DNA of 64,000 bases, taken from contig JAEWMY010000028.1 of NCBI GenBank assembly GCA_023393015.1, forward strand, positions 30,073-94,072, given 5' to 3'. The translations under genes were made by a program, and so were the position numbers. Below the pieces are notes generated by a model, which ran no database searches, was not told where the DNA came from, and was given only the letters and a program-made list of their open reading frames with translations. Positions within the stretch are counted from its first letter, which is position 1. Each line of letters begins with the position of its first letter. This DNA is from Spirochaetota bacterium. GTDB taxonomy: Bacteria > Spirochaetota > Spirochaetia > Treponematales > Treponemataceae. Positions 8,745-16,757 of the stretch are shown here, piece after piece.

Positions 8745-9842
8745 TTAATCCCCCGCTTTCACGGCAATTCGGGCGATCGTGTCGCATAAATCCTCATAAC
8801 TGATCCCCGCGGCACGGGCTTCCTGCGGTAAAAGGCTCGTCGGGGTCATCCCGGGGAGGGTATTCGCCTCGAGACACCAGAATTCGCCGGTTTGATCGAG
8901 GATAAAGTCTATCCGGGAATAGCTTCCGAGGCCCAAACACCGATGAACGGCAAGCGCCCGGGCCTGAACGTTCTCCGTTTCGGCCGAGGTAAGGCGCGCG
9001 GGGCAAATTTCCTCGGTCAAACCGGCCTGATACTTGTTTTCGTAGGAATACCAACCCGCTTTCGGGACGATTTCTATCGGAGGGAGGGCCTGACCGTCCA
9101 AAACACCGACCGAAAACTCCCTTCCCGTGATTTTTCGCTCGACGATGACCGAAGATTCCCACCTCGCGGCCGCGGTGAGGGCGGAGGCGAGGCCGACGGC
9201 GTCGTCGACCATCGAAACGCCGACGCTGGACCCGGCTGACCGGGGTTTCACGACGCACGGAAAACCGACACCGTCGGAAACAAGCGCGAGGGCGCGACGA
9301 AGCCCGTCCGAGGGGGTCCCGGAGGAGTCCGTGGCCCAACCCTCGCACGAGAGGGATACCCACTCGGCGGTCAAGAGCCCGTCCCTGACGAGCAAGCGCT
9401 TGGTTACGTCCTTGTCCATGGCGAGAAGGCATCCCGCGTAGCCGGAGCCGGTGTAGGGAATCGCGCACACGTCGAAAAAGGCCTGAATCTGGCCGTTTTC
9501 GCCCATACCGCCGTGTAGGGCTATAAAGGCGAGGTCGGAGGCGCGACAGAGATCGAGCACGCCGGGGCCGACAAGCTCGTCCCGACCGCCGTTTCGTGCC
9601 TTGAGGGCGGCGAGATCGGGTTCGCGGGAGGGAACGGCATACGAAAACCGTTTGCCGTCGGCGGCGGAAACGAAGGCGCCCGACGAATGGGACGCGGACT
9701 CGCCGGCGCGAACGCCTTCATATACGTCGACGAGGGCTATTCGGTGACCTTTATCGAGCAAGGCGTTGGCGACAAGACAGGCGGACGAAAGGGAGACGTC
9801 CCGCTCCGGGCTCATTCCGCCCGCAAGGATCGTTATTGTCAT
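8745..9842 (-). CDS. ddl: D-alanine--D-alanine ligase
   Basis: ATP-grasp ligase making D-Ala-D-Ala for peptidoglycan in the cytoplasm. The 365 residues contain GGMSPERDVSLSSA at the N-terminus, LHGGMGENGQIQ, the ATP-grasp lid region with VVKPRSAGSSVGVS, and the C-terminal metal site RIDFILDQTGEFWCLEANTLPGMTPTSLLP. All are family hallmarks. It follows lptB by 43 bp on the same strand and is probably the last gene of the lptCAB transcript. The start ATG at 9842 gives the normal length. Confidence 0.95.
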   Translation of the reverse strand: MTITILAGGMSPERDVSLSSACLVANALLDKGHRIALVDVYEGVRAGESASHSSGAFVSAADGKRFSYAVPSREPDLAALKARNGGRDELVGPGVLDLCRASDLAFIALHGGMGENGQIQAFFDVCAIPYTGSGYAGCLLAMDKDVTKRLLVRDGLLTAEWVSLSCEGWATDSSGTPSDGLRRALALVSDGVGFPCVVKPRSAGSSVGVSMVDDAVGLASALTAAARWESSVIVERKITGREFSVGVLDGQALPPIEIVPKAGWYSYENKYQAGLTEEICPARLTSAETENVQARALAVHRCLGLGSYSRIDFILDQTGEFWCLEANTLPGMTPTSLLPQEARAAGISYEDLCDTIARIAVKAGD

Positions 9843-9885
9843 GGGAACAGTAAACCATATCGCGAGGAAAAGGGCAATTTACCCC

Positions 9886-10614
9886 TTACATGCGGAACTG
9901 CTCGCCAAGATACACCTGTCGGGCTATCTCCGATTGGAGGATGTGGTCCCGCGGGCCCTCCTCGACTATCTCGCCCTTGTTGATGATACAGGCGCGATCG
10001 GTTATCTCGAGGGTGTCGCGGACGTTGTGGTCGGTTATGAGAATCCCGATACCCTGTCGGGACAAGAGGCGAATGATCTCCTTGATGTCGTGAACGGCGA
10101 TCGGGTCGATCCCGGCGAACGGCTCGTCGAGGAGAAGGAATTTCGGCTCGATCGCGAGCGAGCGGGCGATCTCGGTTCTCCGTCGCTCCCCCCCGGAAAG
10201 GGTATACGCCGGCTGGAACCGGTTTCCCTGGATGCCGAATTCCTCGATGAGCGAGTCGAGCTTGACGCGCCGCTCCGCGTCGGTCAGGTCGGCGCGAGTC
10301 TCCAGGATAGCCCAGATATTCTGCTCGACGGTCAGCTTCCGGAATGCCGAAGCCTCCTGGGGCAGGTAGGAAAGGCCCTCGCGCGCGCGTTTGTACATCG
10401 GCAGGGGCGCGATTGGCAGGTCGTCGAGGTATATCGCGCCGCTGAACGGTTGGTAAAAACCGACGACCATGTAGAAGGTCGTCGTCTTGCCGGCCCCGTT
10501 CGGGCCGAGGAGGCCGAGTATCTCGCCCGACCGCATCGAAAACGATACGTCGCGCACCGCGTGTTTTTTTCCGAAATACTTGTTCAGCCCTTCGACGCGC
10601 AGGGTATGGCTCAT
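9886..10614 (-). CDS. lptB: Lipopolysaccharide export ABC transporter ATP-binding protein LptB
   Basis: Cytoplasmic ATPase that powers extraction of LPS by LptFG. The 242 residues carry Walker A GPNGAGKTT (near 36), signature LSGGERRRTEIARSLA, Walker B FLLLDEPFAGIDPIAV and the switch ILITDHNVRDTL. FAGIDPIAV with DHNVRDTLEI(T) is very characteristic of LptB. It overlaps lptA by 4 bp (ATGA). LptF/LptG and LptD are not in the window. Confidence 0.95.
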   Translation of the reverse strand: MSHTLRVEGLNKYFGKKHAVRDVSFSMRSGEILGLLGPNGAGKTTTFYMVVGFYQPFSGAIYLDDLPIAPLPMYKRAREGLSYLPQEASAFRKLTVEQNIWAILETRADLTDAERRVKLDSLIEEFGIQGNRFQPAYTLSGGERRRTEIARSLAIEPKFLLLDEPFAGIDPIAVHDIKEIIRLLSRQGIGILITDHNVRDTLEITDRACIINKGEIVEEGPRDHILQSEIARQVYLGEQFRM

Positions 10615-11426
10615 GTCGGATCCTCCGGCTTGTCTTTTTCGGCGCCGACTCCTTCGCTCTCCGCCGGAGGTTCGGTTACCGTCGGCGTTCCGCTCGCCGT
10701 CGGCGGTTCGGCCGCGCTACCAGGCGCGGCGGTCCGGTTCGGCCCTTCGGTCGCCGTAGACTCCTTCGCGGAGGTATCCTTGAGCGTGCCGGTAACCGAC
10801 CCGTCGAGGGTTATGTGCTCGGTATCGAGATTGACCATGATGCGGTCGGCGCCGAACTGGTCGCCGTCGCGCGTAACCGCCGGAGATCCCGTCAAGTCGA
10901 GAAGCGACAGCTCGCGCCGATACAGGGCGAAACCGGCTTCGCACGAGATGTTTCGCCGCTTGAGGCGAACGTCGACCTGCAGGAAGGCGACTTCGGTCTT
11001 GCGGTTGTAGGAGATGAGACCGGCGGAGCATTCCACCTCGTTCTTCGAGTCCACGAGCTTCGCTTCTCCCTGGAACGAGGCGACCTCCGTCTCGCGGTCG
11101 TACGTCAGCTGGATCGCGCCGAACGAGAATCCCTTCTCGGGATCCTCCCCTTTCACGGAACCGCGCGCCTTGACGTACCGGAAGTCCTTGCCCGAAAGCT
11201 CGATCCGGTCGCCGCTGATGGTGAGGCTGCCGACGGTAACGCGCGCGTTTCCCTCGAGCGTGGTGACGCTCCCGCGCTTGCCGGAGGAACCGCTCATCCG
11301 GTCGGCGCTGAAGGCGATCCGGCTTTCGGCGGCGGCCGCGGTCGGGACGGCGCCGAGAATTGACGCGCAGACGAGCGCGAGGCGGACGAAACCGGACGGA
11401 CGGCCGGGTGAAAAACGACGGCTCAT
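10611..11426 (-). CDS. lptA: OstA/LptA-like periplasmic LPS transport protein
   Basis: Periplasmic bridge protein that carries LPS from LptC to the outer membrane. The start chosen is the ATG at 11424-11426 (271 residues); it gives a clean signal peptide (SGFVRLALVCASILGAVPTAAAAE), whereas upstream in-frame sequence overlaps lptC and reads as shadow. The mature part consists of repeated OstA-type strands (IAFSADRMSG, TLEGNARVTVGSLTISGDRIELS, AIQLTYDRETEVASFQGEAKLVD). The last 60 residues are a low-complexity P/T/E-rich tail that typical LptA lacks. It overlaps lptC upstream and lptB downstream by 4 bp each. Confidence 0.88.
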   Translation of the reverse strand: MSRRFSPGRPSGFVRLALVCASILGAVPTAAAAESRIAFSADRMSGSSGKRGSVTTLEGNARVTVGSLTISGDRIELSGKDFRYVKARGSVKGEDPEKGFSFGAIQLTYDRETEVASFQGEAKLVDSKNEVECSAGLISYNRKTEVAFLQVDVRLKRRNISCEAGFALYRRELSLLDLTGSPAVTRDGDQFGADRIMVNLDTEHITLDGSVTGTLKDTSAKESTATEGPNRTAAPGSAAEPPTASGTPTVTEPPAESEGVGAEKDKPEDPT

Positions 11427-12007
11427 TCCCCGCCCCCCAGCCCGTCCGCGTCGGACGGGTCGCGCACGAACTCGCCCGATATCCGCCCGGAGAAACGGTA
11501 CGTGCGACGAAGGGTGTCGGCGAAAAATCCGGTGCCCCGGATGACGGTTCCGTCGCGTTCGCGCACCTCGACGACGCCGTCTTCGGGACCCGCGAGGGCG
11601 TTGTCCTTCCTGCTCCAGCGAATGTCGGGCGCGGCGAGGAACAAATCGTCGTCGATCATCCGGAAAGACGCCTCCCTTCCGAGCGTGTATATCTCGGCGC
11701 GGTCGTCGATGACGAGAACGCCCGCCGACCCTTCCGCGCGGACGCCTTGCTCTCCGCTCCCCGCGTACTCGGTAAACGAAACGCCCTCGGCGGCCCACAC
11801 CTTGTCGGCGTCGTACACCTCGAGCGCCCTGGCCCGGAATTCGATCCGTACGCGCGAATCCTCGTACCGCTTGGCGGCGGCGTCGATCATGACCATCTCC
11901 GGGAGGGTCTTGCCCTCTCCGTCCCCCTCGGCGTAATTGAAGGAGCACGACGAAAAGGCCGTGACGAACGCGAGGATACAGGCTGTCGCGACCGACGATC
12001 TGGTCAT
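11423..12007 (-). CDS. lptC: LptC-like lipoprotein, LPS export
   Basis: Predicted anchored periplasmic component of the Lpt system. The N-terminus is a lipoprotein-type signal (hydrophobic stretch, then FSSC), instead of the plain membrane helix of E. coli LptC. The rest is an all-beta OstA-like pattern (EFRARALEVYDADKVWAAEGVSFTEY, IRGTGFFADTLRRTYRFSGRISGEF). 194 residues is in the usual range. Function is inferred mainly from position directly before lptA and lptB with 4-bp overlaps. The -10 TATAGT (12014-12019, minus) ends 6 nt before the ATG with no ribosome site, suggesting a leaderless start. Confidence 0.82.
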   Translation of the reverse strand: MTRSSVATACILAFVTAFSSCSFNYAEGDGEGKTLPEMVMIDAAAKRYEDSRVRIEFRARALEVYDADKVWAAEGVSFTEYAGSGEQGVRAEGSAGVLVIDDRAEIYTLGREASFRMIDDDLFLAAPDIRWSRKDNALAGPEDGVVEVRERDGTVIRGTGFFADTLRRTYRFSGRISGEFVRDPSDADGLGGGE

Positions 12008-12056
12008 GAGCCTACTATATCATAGAGTGCGCGATCGGCAAAAGGCACGGGCGTCA

Positions 12057-12085
12057 TTGACACCGCATGGAAGAGGTTTTAGACT
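12057..12085 (+). promoter_or_regulatory. Promoter of cheR-cheB
   Basis: TTGACA (12057-12062), 17 bp, TAGACT (12080-12085). The leader is about 30 nt with an AGGAG site in front of cheR. Confidence 0.6.
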
Positions 12086-12122
12086 TAACAACGGGTCTCA
12101 GGCCGTCACGAGAGGAGCAGCA

Positions 12123-12938
12123 ATGGCAGAATTTCTCGGCGACGCCGATTTCGAGCAGTATCGAAAGCTGATATACGACGAAAGCGGCATCACCTTTTCC
12201 TCCACGAACCGTTCCATCCTCGAAAGCCGCCTGAAAGAGCGTTTGCGCGAGAAACAGCTCGCCAGCCTCGGGGAGTATTACGCGATACTCCTCAAGGACA
12301 AGGAAGAGCTCAAGGTGATGCTCGACTCCGTAACCACGAACCTGACGCGTTTTTTCCGGAACCAGCCGCACTTCGACGCGCTCGAACACTACGTCCTCCC
12401 CGCCGTGCTGAAAACAAAAAAAGAGCGGGGAGACTCGAAGATACGCGTATGGAGCGCGGGTTGCTCGACCGGCGAAGAGCCCTTCACGCTCGCGATGCTC
12501 CTCAAGGACAAGCTCCCCGCCCCGTTCACGGCCGAGATCACCGCCTCGGACATCTCCCTCAAGTCGCTCATGGTCGGCAAATCGGGGTTCTACCCGGAAA
12601 GCCGGGTCGCAGGCGTGCCCGACGCGTACCTGACGCGCTTTTTCGAGAAGAAGAACAACGGCTACCAGGTGCGCGACGAACTGATGAAGATGATCCGGTT
12701 CGACTACCACAACCTGAAGAACGACTCCGGCCAGCAGAACGTCGATATCCTTTTCTGCAGGAACGTGCTTATATATTTCGACGAGGCGGCGCAAAAGGCG
12801 GTAATAGACCGTTTCTGGGACGCGATGTCCCCGAAATCCTTTTTGTTCATCGGCCATTCGGAATCCCTCTTCGGCATGAAGACGAAGTTCGAATTCCTGA
12901 AAACCGACTGGGCTTGCCTGTATCAAAAAAACGCCTGA
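12123..12938 (+). CDS. cheR: Chemotaxis protein methyltransferase CheR
   Basis: SAM-dependent methylation of glutamates on chemoreceptors. The start is the ATG at 12123, preceded by GAGGAG; this gives 271 residues, normal for CheR, while the longer upstream reading overlaps the lptC promoter and has no ribosome site. The N-terminal helical domain is followed by the SAM-binding SAGCSTGEEPFTLAM and the late motif DILFCRNVLIYFDEAAQKAVIDRF and LFIGHSESL. cheB follows 12 bp downstream, so the pair sets adaptation of receptors such as the one at 5081-6874. Confidence 0.96.
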   Translation: MAEFLGDADFEQYRKLIYDESGITFSSTNRSILESRLKERLREKQLASLGEYYAILLKDKEELKVMLDSVTTNLTRFFRNQPHFDALEHYVLPAVLKTKKERGDSKIRVWSAGCSTGEEPFTLAMLLKDKLPAPFTAEITASDISLKSLMVGKSGFYPESRVAGVPDAYLTRFFEKKNNGYQVRDELMKMIRFDYHNLKNDSGQQNVDILFCRNVLIYFDEAAQKAVIDRFWDAMSPKSFLFIGHSESLFGMKTKFEFLKTDWACLYQKNA

Positions 12939-12950
12939 CGGGATGTGGTG

Positions 12951-14165
12951 ATGGACGCTATTTCGGTACTTATCGTCGACGACTCCGCGCTCATGCGCAG
13001 CCTGATCGGGAAGATCGTCGACGCCGCTCCGGCCCTGACCGTCGCCGACAAGGCGATGAACGGGCGTTTCGCCCTCGAGAAACTGGGCCGCGCGCAGCCG
13101 GACATCATCGTCCTCGACATCGAGATGCCCGAGATGAACGGCATCGAATTCCTCAGGGAGAGGAAACGGCTCGGGATCGACATCCCCGTCGTGGTGCTCT
13201 CGAGCGTCGCCAAGGAGGGAGCCCGGATCACGATGGAGTGCCTCGAGCTCGGCGCGAGCGACTTCGTCACGAAGCCGTCGGGGTCCGAGTCGGCCGACCT
13301 CCACACCGTCGCGAACCAGCTCGTGGACCTCCTTTCGGGCTACGGAAGCCAGTACAAGCTGAAAAAGATCGCGGGAACGGCGAGGCGACTGCCGACGGAA
13401 CTGCTCAAGGCCTACGGCGCCGGGCGGGACGACAGGGCGAGGGTCGAGCCGGACGAGCGGGATCACGCGGGCGCGCAGATATCGAGCGAGGCGCTGAGCG
13501 CGATCGTGCGGGGAGCCGTCCGGACGGACGACGTTCGAGGAAAGGCGGGGGCGAAGCCTCCCGTGCCGGTTCGCTCCCCGGGTCCCGTCGAAATAATCGC
13601 CATCGGCATCTCCACCGGCGGGCCCAACGCCCTCCGCGAGATATTCGCCAAACTCGACCCCGACCTCCCCCAACCCATCGTCGTCGTGCAGCACATGCCC
13701 GCCGGCTTTACCGAGGAATTCGCTAACAGCCTCGACCGCGTGTGCCCGCTCGAGGTGAAGGAAGCCACCGACGGGGATATCGTAAAACCCGGACGCGTCC
13801 TCATCGCGCCAGGAGACTTTCACATAGAGGTGGAACGCCGTCCGCTCGCGACGGTCGCCCGGCTTTCGTCCGCGCCGCCGCAAAACGGGCACCGCCCGTC
13901 GGCCGACGTCCTCTTCGCCTCCGTGGCGCGCGAATTCCAGAATCGCGCGCTCGGGATCATCATGACGGGAATGGGCCGCGACGGGGCGGCGAAGCTGGCC
14001 GAGCTTTATCGCGAAGGCTCGCGCACGATCGGGCAGGACGAGGCCTCGAGCGTCGTATACGGCATGCCGCGCGTCGCCTGGGAACTCGGCGGCGTCATGG
14101 AACAAGTATCGCTCGCTAACATGGCCTCGACGATCAACCGGTACGGGCGCGAGTATTCCCGCTGA
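12951..14165 (+). CDS. cheB: Chemotaxis response regulator protein-glutamate methylesterase CheB
   Basis: Two-domain adaptation enzyme. Residues 1-125 form a receiver with the phospho-Asp in VLDIEMPEMNG and Lys in FVTKPSG. A charged linker of about 90 residues follows, longer than usual. The esterase domain (about 205-400) has the catalytic Ser in GISTGGPNALRE, His in VVVQHMPAGF and Asp in MTGMGRDGA. The ATG at 12951 is preferred over the in-frame GTG codons at 12945 and 12948. Twelve bp separate it from cheR. Its 3' end is followed at once by a 19-bp tandem repeat. Confidence 0.96.
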   Translation: MDAISVLIVDDSALMRSLIGKIVDAAPALTVADKAMNGRFALEKLGRAQPDIIVLDIEMPEMNGIEFLRERKRLGIDIPVVVLSSVAKEGARITMECLELGASDFVTKPSGSESADLHTVANQLVDLLSGYGSQYKLKKIAGTARRLPTELLKAYGAGRDDRARVEPDERDHAGAQISSEALSAIVRGAVRTDDVRGKAGAKPPVPVRSPGPVEIIAIGISTGGPNALREIFAKLDPDLPQPIVVVQHMPAGFTEEFANSLDRVCPLEVKEATDGDIVKPGRVLIAPGDFHIEVERRPLATVARLSSAPPQNGHRPSADVLFASVAREFQNRALGIIMTGMGRDGAAKLAELYREGSRTIGQDEASSVVYGMPRVAWELGGVMEQVSLANMASTINRYGREYSR

Positions 14166-14170
14166 CCGCC

Positions 14171-14220
14171 AGCCTGACGGCTAACAGCCCGCCTGACGGC
14201 CAAACGCCCGCCTGACAGCG
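14171..14220. repeat. Tandem repeat, 19-bp unit, after cheB
   Basis: Two full units and one partial unit built on CGCCTGACGGC (14171-14189, 14190-14208, 14209-14220), beginning 6 bp after the cheB stop and ending 28 bp from the convergent gene. Confidence 0.7.
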
Positions 14221-14247
14221 TGTCGAGGGAACGCGCGTTTGGCGGCG

Positions 14248-14664
14248 TTACAGTACCTCGAAAATCTCGGGCAGACGGGGCGGAGAGCGCTCTGCGACGC
14301 GAAAGCGCGCCCAAGCGAACGCGACGAGCGTCACGAGCGTCGCGGCGACGCGGACGCCCTCGCCGTATCCGGACGCGACGCGCGGAAACAGGAGATACGC
14401 GGCGAGCGCGGCGAGCGACGGAAGGAGTACCGACGCGAGCGCCTGCGCGAGCTGGCTTTTCGCGGACGCCCCGAGGCGAACCTCGTCACCAGTAGAAAGC
14501 GCGAGACCGCGCGCGTTGATCGCGGTAAAGCGGTTGCCGTTCTTCTGGCACTCGCGGTTCTTGCACCCGATACACGCCTCTATGTCCACCGGCATGACCG
14601 TCACGCGGTCTCCCCGAATCTCAACTATCCTTGCCCGTTCCCGCATCCTCGTCTCCCCCGTCAA
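14248..14664 (-). CDS. RseC/MucC-like membrane protein
   Basis: Small protein of 138 residues with the RseC/MucC plan: an N-terminal beta-rich part (RARIVEIRGDRVTVMP), a cysteine cluster (C-x2-C-x4-C in EACIGCKNRECQ) and two membrane helices (about 75-120). In Proteobacteria RseC affects sigma-E control and SoxR reduction; in other phyla the family is tied loosely to electron-transfer (Rnf) proteins. No such genes are adjacent here, so the role is open. The start overlaps the YmdB-family gene by 44 bp; an alternative start MRERAR at 14646 would reduce this to 26 bp. Confidence 0.7.
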   Translation of the reverse strand: MTGETRMRERARIVEIRGDRVTVMPVDIEACIGCKNRECQKNGNRFTAINARGLALSTGDEVRLGASAKSQLAQALASVLLPSLAALAAYLLFPRVASGYGEGVRVAATLVTLVAFAWARFRVAERSPPRLPEIFEVL

Positions 14665-15481
14665 CCGCCCCGGACGCCGGCGCGGCGGGTCCCTCGGGGC
14701 ACTCGTACTGAATTCTTTTTATGGCGGTCGTCTTGCCCGACGCGTCGAGATCGATGACGAGCCCCTGCAACATCGGCTTTTCCCAGGCGTCGCGGGACCA
14801 GTCCGGCACGCCGGTCAGGTATTCGCGTATCTTCGAGGCGCTCTCAGTGCCGCCGACAGAGTCGCGGCTTCCCGTACGCCCCGCGTCGGTTATGCACCCG
14901 AGCCCTTTCGGGAAGATCGCCTCGTCGGAGGTTTGCACGCGCGCGTGCGACCCGACGCAGGCGGAAACGAGACCGTCGGCGTAATGGAAAAAGGCCTGCT
15001 TTTCGGCGGTCGCGCCGGAATGAAAGTCGACGAGTATATACGGCGTTTCGGCCCGAAGGCGCTCGGCGAGATGCGAGAGGACGAGAAAGGGGTTGTCCCC
15101 GTGAACGCGTCCGAACCCGACACGGCCGAGCATCGATATGACCGCGACCTTCGAGCCTCGCGCGTTCGCGAACCTCCAGCCGCGCCCCGGGCTTTCGGGC
15201 GGATAGTTCGCGGGCCTGATGACGTTCGTCATGCTGTCGAGCCCCTCGACGAGGTCTTTCTTGTAGTAGATGGAATCCCCGCCGACCAGAAGGTCGATCC
15301 CGAGTTTTCTGAGATAGCCCGCGTGCTGCCTCCCGAGGCCGAACGACCCGGTCGCCCCGTCGGCGTTCGCGACGATGACGTCGGGGAGCTCGCTTTTCTT
15401 CAGGATCGGAAGGGCGCTCTTGACGCACCAGATCCCGGCCTTCCCGACGATTTCGGCGATATACAGTATTCGAATGCCCAC
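14621..15481 (-). CDS. YmdB-family (TIGR00282-like) metallophosphoesterase with altered metal ligands
   Basis: The fold-level match to YmdB is clear along all 286 residues: ILYIAEIVGKAG, VIVANADGATG, RPANYP, PYILVDFHSGATAEKQA, GSHARVQTSDE, ITDAGRTGSRDSVGG. In active YmdB these read GDIVG, NGEN, GNH, DFHAEATSEK, GTHTHVQT. Here D becomes E, NGEN becomes NADG, GNH becomes GDS and the second His of THTH becomes Arg, so several metal ligands are changed. It may be inactive or have shifted specificity. YmdB is a 2',3'-cyclic phosphodiesterase often linked to RNase Y, present elsewhere in this window. A TPR gene lies upstream. Confidence 0.75.
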   Translation of the reverse strand: MGIRILYIAEIVGKAGIWCVKSALPILKKSELPDVIVANADGATGSFGLGRQHAGYLRKLGIDLLVGGDSIYYKKDLVEGLDSMTNVIRPANYPPESPGRGWRFANARGSKVAVISMLGRVGFGRVHGDNPFLVLSHLAERLRAETPYILVDFHSGATAEKQAFFHYADGLVSACVGSHARVQTSDEAIFPKGLGCITDAGRTGSRDSVGGTESASKIREYLTGVPDWSRDAWEKPMLQGLVIDLDASGKTTAIKRIQYECPEGPAAPASGAVDGGDEDAGTGKDS

Positions 15482-15559
15482 TCACGCTCCCAACCCGCGG
15501 GACCGGCCTGACGCGTTGCCGGAGGCCGTTTCGGCGCCCGGGCCGGTTCGGCGGAACCG

Positions 15560-15613
15560 ACCGGCTCAGTCGAGTCGACCGGCTCAGTCGAGTCGGCCGG
15601 CTCGGGCGAGTCG
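15560..15613. repeat. Tandem repeat, 18-bp unit x3, carrying the stop codon of the TPR gene
   Basis: Units at 15560-15577, 15578-15595 (identical: ACCGGCTCAGTCGAGTCG) and 15596-15613 (three changes). The TPR gene on the minus strand reads into the repeat and ends on the TGA supplied by the middle unit (15584-15586). Confidence 0.85.
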
Positions 15614-16117
15614 GTCGAGCATCCGCGCGCAGGCCTCCATCTTGTCCGGTTCATCCAGTTCCCCGTAGGTGTCCCTGAGATTATACAGGGCATCGGCGAA
15701 CGCGGGAACCAGCGCCACGGCCTTTTCGAACGAATCGCGCGCCTCCGCGTACCGCGCCTGAGAAAAGCGCAATACGCCGAGATTGTTCCAAATCCTGCCG
15801 TTGCCCGGATCCAGCTCGAGCGCCCGCAGGTATCTCTCCTCGGCTTCGGCGTCTTCCCCGAGTTCATGGAGGACGACGCCGAGGGTATCGAGGGTATCGA
15901 CGTCGTCGGGACGCGCGCGCAGGGCCGAGTACAACGAGGCTCTCGCGCCGTCCCGCCTGCCGAGGGCGAAAAGGCTCAAGGCGAGATTCAGGAGTATCAG
16001 GGGATTTTCGGGATCAAGGGACAGGGCGCGGCGGAGATACGCTATCGCCTCTTCGTGTTGGCCCTCGGCGGCGAGCCGGGCCGCGGTGTCGTTCAGCCAT
16101 TCGGCGGATTCGTTCAC
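15584..16117 (-). CDS. Tetratricopeptide-repeat protein
   Basis: A 177-residue protein made almost entirely of TPR helices: about four 34-residue units with the A-x-x-x-Y/A-x-x-A-L-x-L-x-P pattern (AIAYLRRALSLDPENP, ARASLYSALRARPDDV, AEERYLRALELDPGNG, ARDSFEKAVALVPAFA). No signal peptide or membrane helix, so it is probably a cytoplasmic adaptor. Partner unknown. The last nine residues are encoded by an 18-bp tandem repeat. It follows the bifunctional-nuclease gene by 14 bp and is probably co-transcribed. Confidence 0.8.
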   Translation of the reverse strand: MNESAEWLNDTAARLAAEGQHEEAIAYLRRALSLDPENPLILLNLALSLFALGRRDGARASLYSALRARPDDVDTLDTLGVVLHELGEDAEAEERYLRALELDPGNGRIWNNLGVLRFSQARYAEARDSFEKAVALVPAFADALYNLRDTYGELDEPDKMEACARMLDRLARAGRLD

Positions 16118-16131
16118 GGAACGGGGCCGTA

Positions 16132-16698
16132 TCAGGCGTTTCCGGAGAACTCGCCGAGGCGATCCCGGAGCTGGGCGGCCCGTTCGTAATCCTCGCGTTC
16201 GAGGGCCTGCTTGAGTTCCTTCTGCAGGAACTCCTGCACGGACGGGGACTCGGAAACCGCGGGAGAGGCGCCGGCTTTTTGGGAAACGCGGTCAATGGGA
16301 ACGCCGTTTTGCGCGAGGACGGTATCGTCGACGAGAACGGGGCAGTCGACGCGGGCGGATAGGCACAGTATGTCCGAGGGACGGGATTCCAGGCGAATCT
16401 CCTTGCCGTCCTGAACCAGGATAGCGCGGCAGAGGTAGGAACCGCCCCTGATCCCGTAGATCTCAACCCGTTCGAGCTTGCCGCGCAGGGCCTCGATCGC
16501 GGAAAGAAGGAGCTCGTGGATCATGGGTCGGGGGGCGAGGATATGCGTCAATTCGACGAGGAGCATCTGTATGTCCCCTTCGGAAACGTATACGGGAAGC
16601 ACCGTATCCGAACCCTCGGGCCGGATAAACACCGCGTTTCCGGCGTCGGCTTGTGCGATAGTCCAAATTTGCGCGGGCAAAAACCTCGCCGTCTTCAT
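16132..16698 (-). CDS. Bifunctional nuclease (DUF151) protein with C-terminal UVR motif
   Basis: Residues 1-125 match the DUF151/bifunctional-nuclease family (GSDTVLPVYVSEGDIQMLL, RPMIHELLLSAIEALRGKLERVEIYGIRGGSYLCRAIL, RPSDILCLSARVDCPVLVDDTVL). Residues about 150-188 form a UvrB/UvrC-type UVR helix hairpin (LKQALEREDYERAAQLRDRL). This fusion is known in spirochaetes and other bacteria; biochemical function in bacteria is not settled. 188 residues is full length. It lies upstream of the TPR gene. Confidence 0.85.
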   Translation of the reverse strand: MKTARFLPAQIWTIAQADAGNAVFIRPEGSDTVLPVYVSEGDIQMLLVELTHILAPRPMIHELLLSAIEALRGKLERVEIYGIRGGSYLCRAILVQDGKEIRLESRPSDILCLSARVDCPVLVDDTVLAQNGVPIDRVSQKAGASPAVSESPSVQEFLQKELKQALEREDYERAAQLRDRLGEFSGNA

Positions 16699-16757
16699 GC
16701 CATAAGCGTACTACACGGGGGTCCGGAAAACAAGAAACGAGACGATTTTCTACCCCG

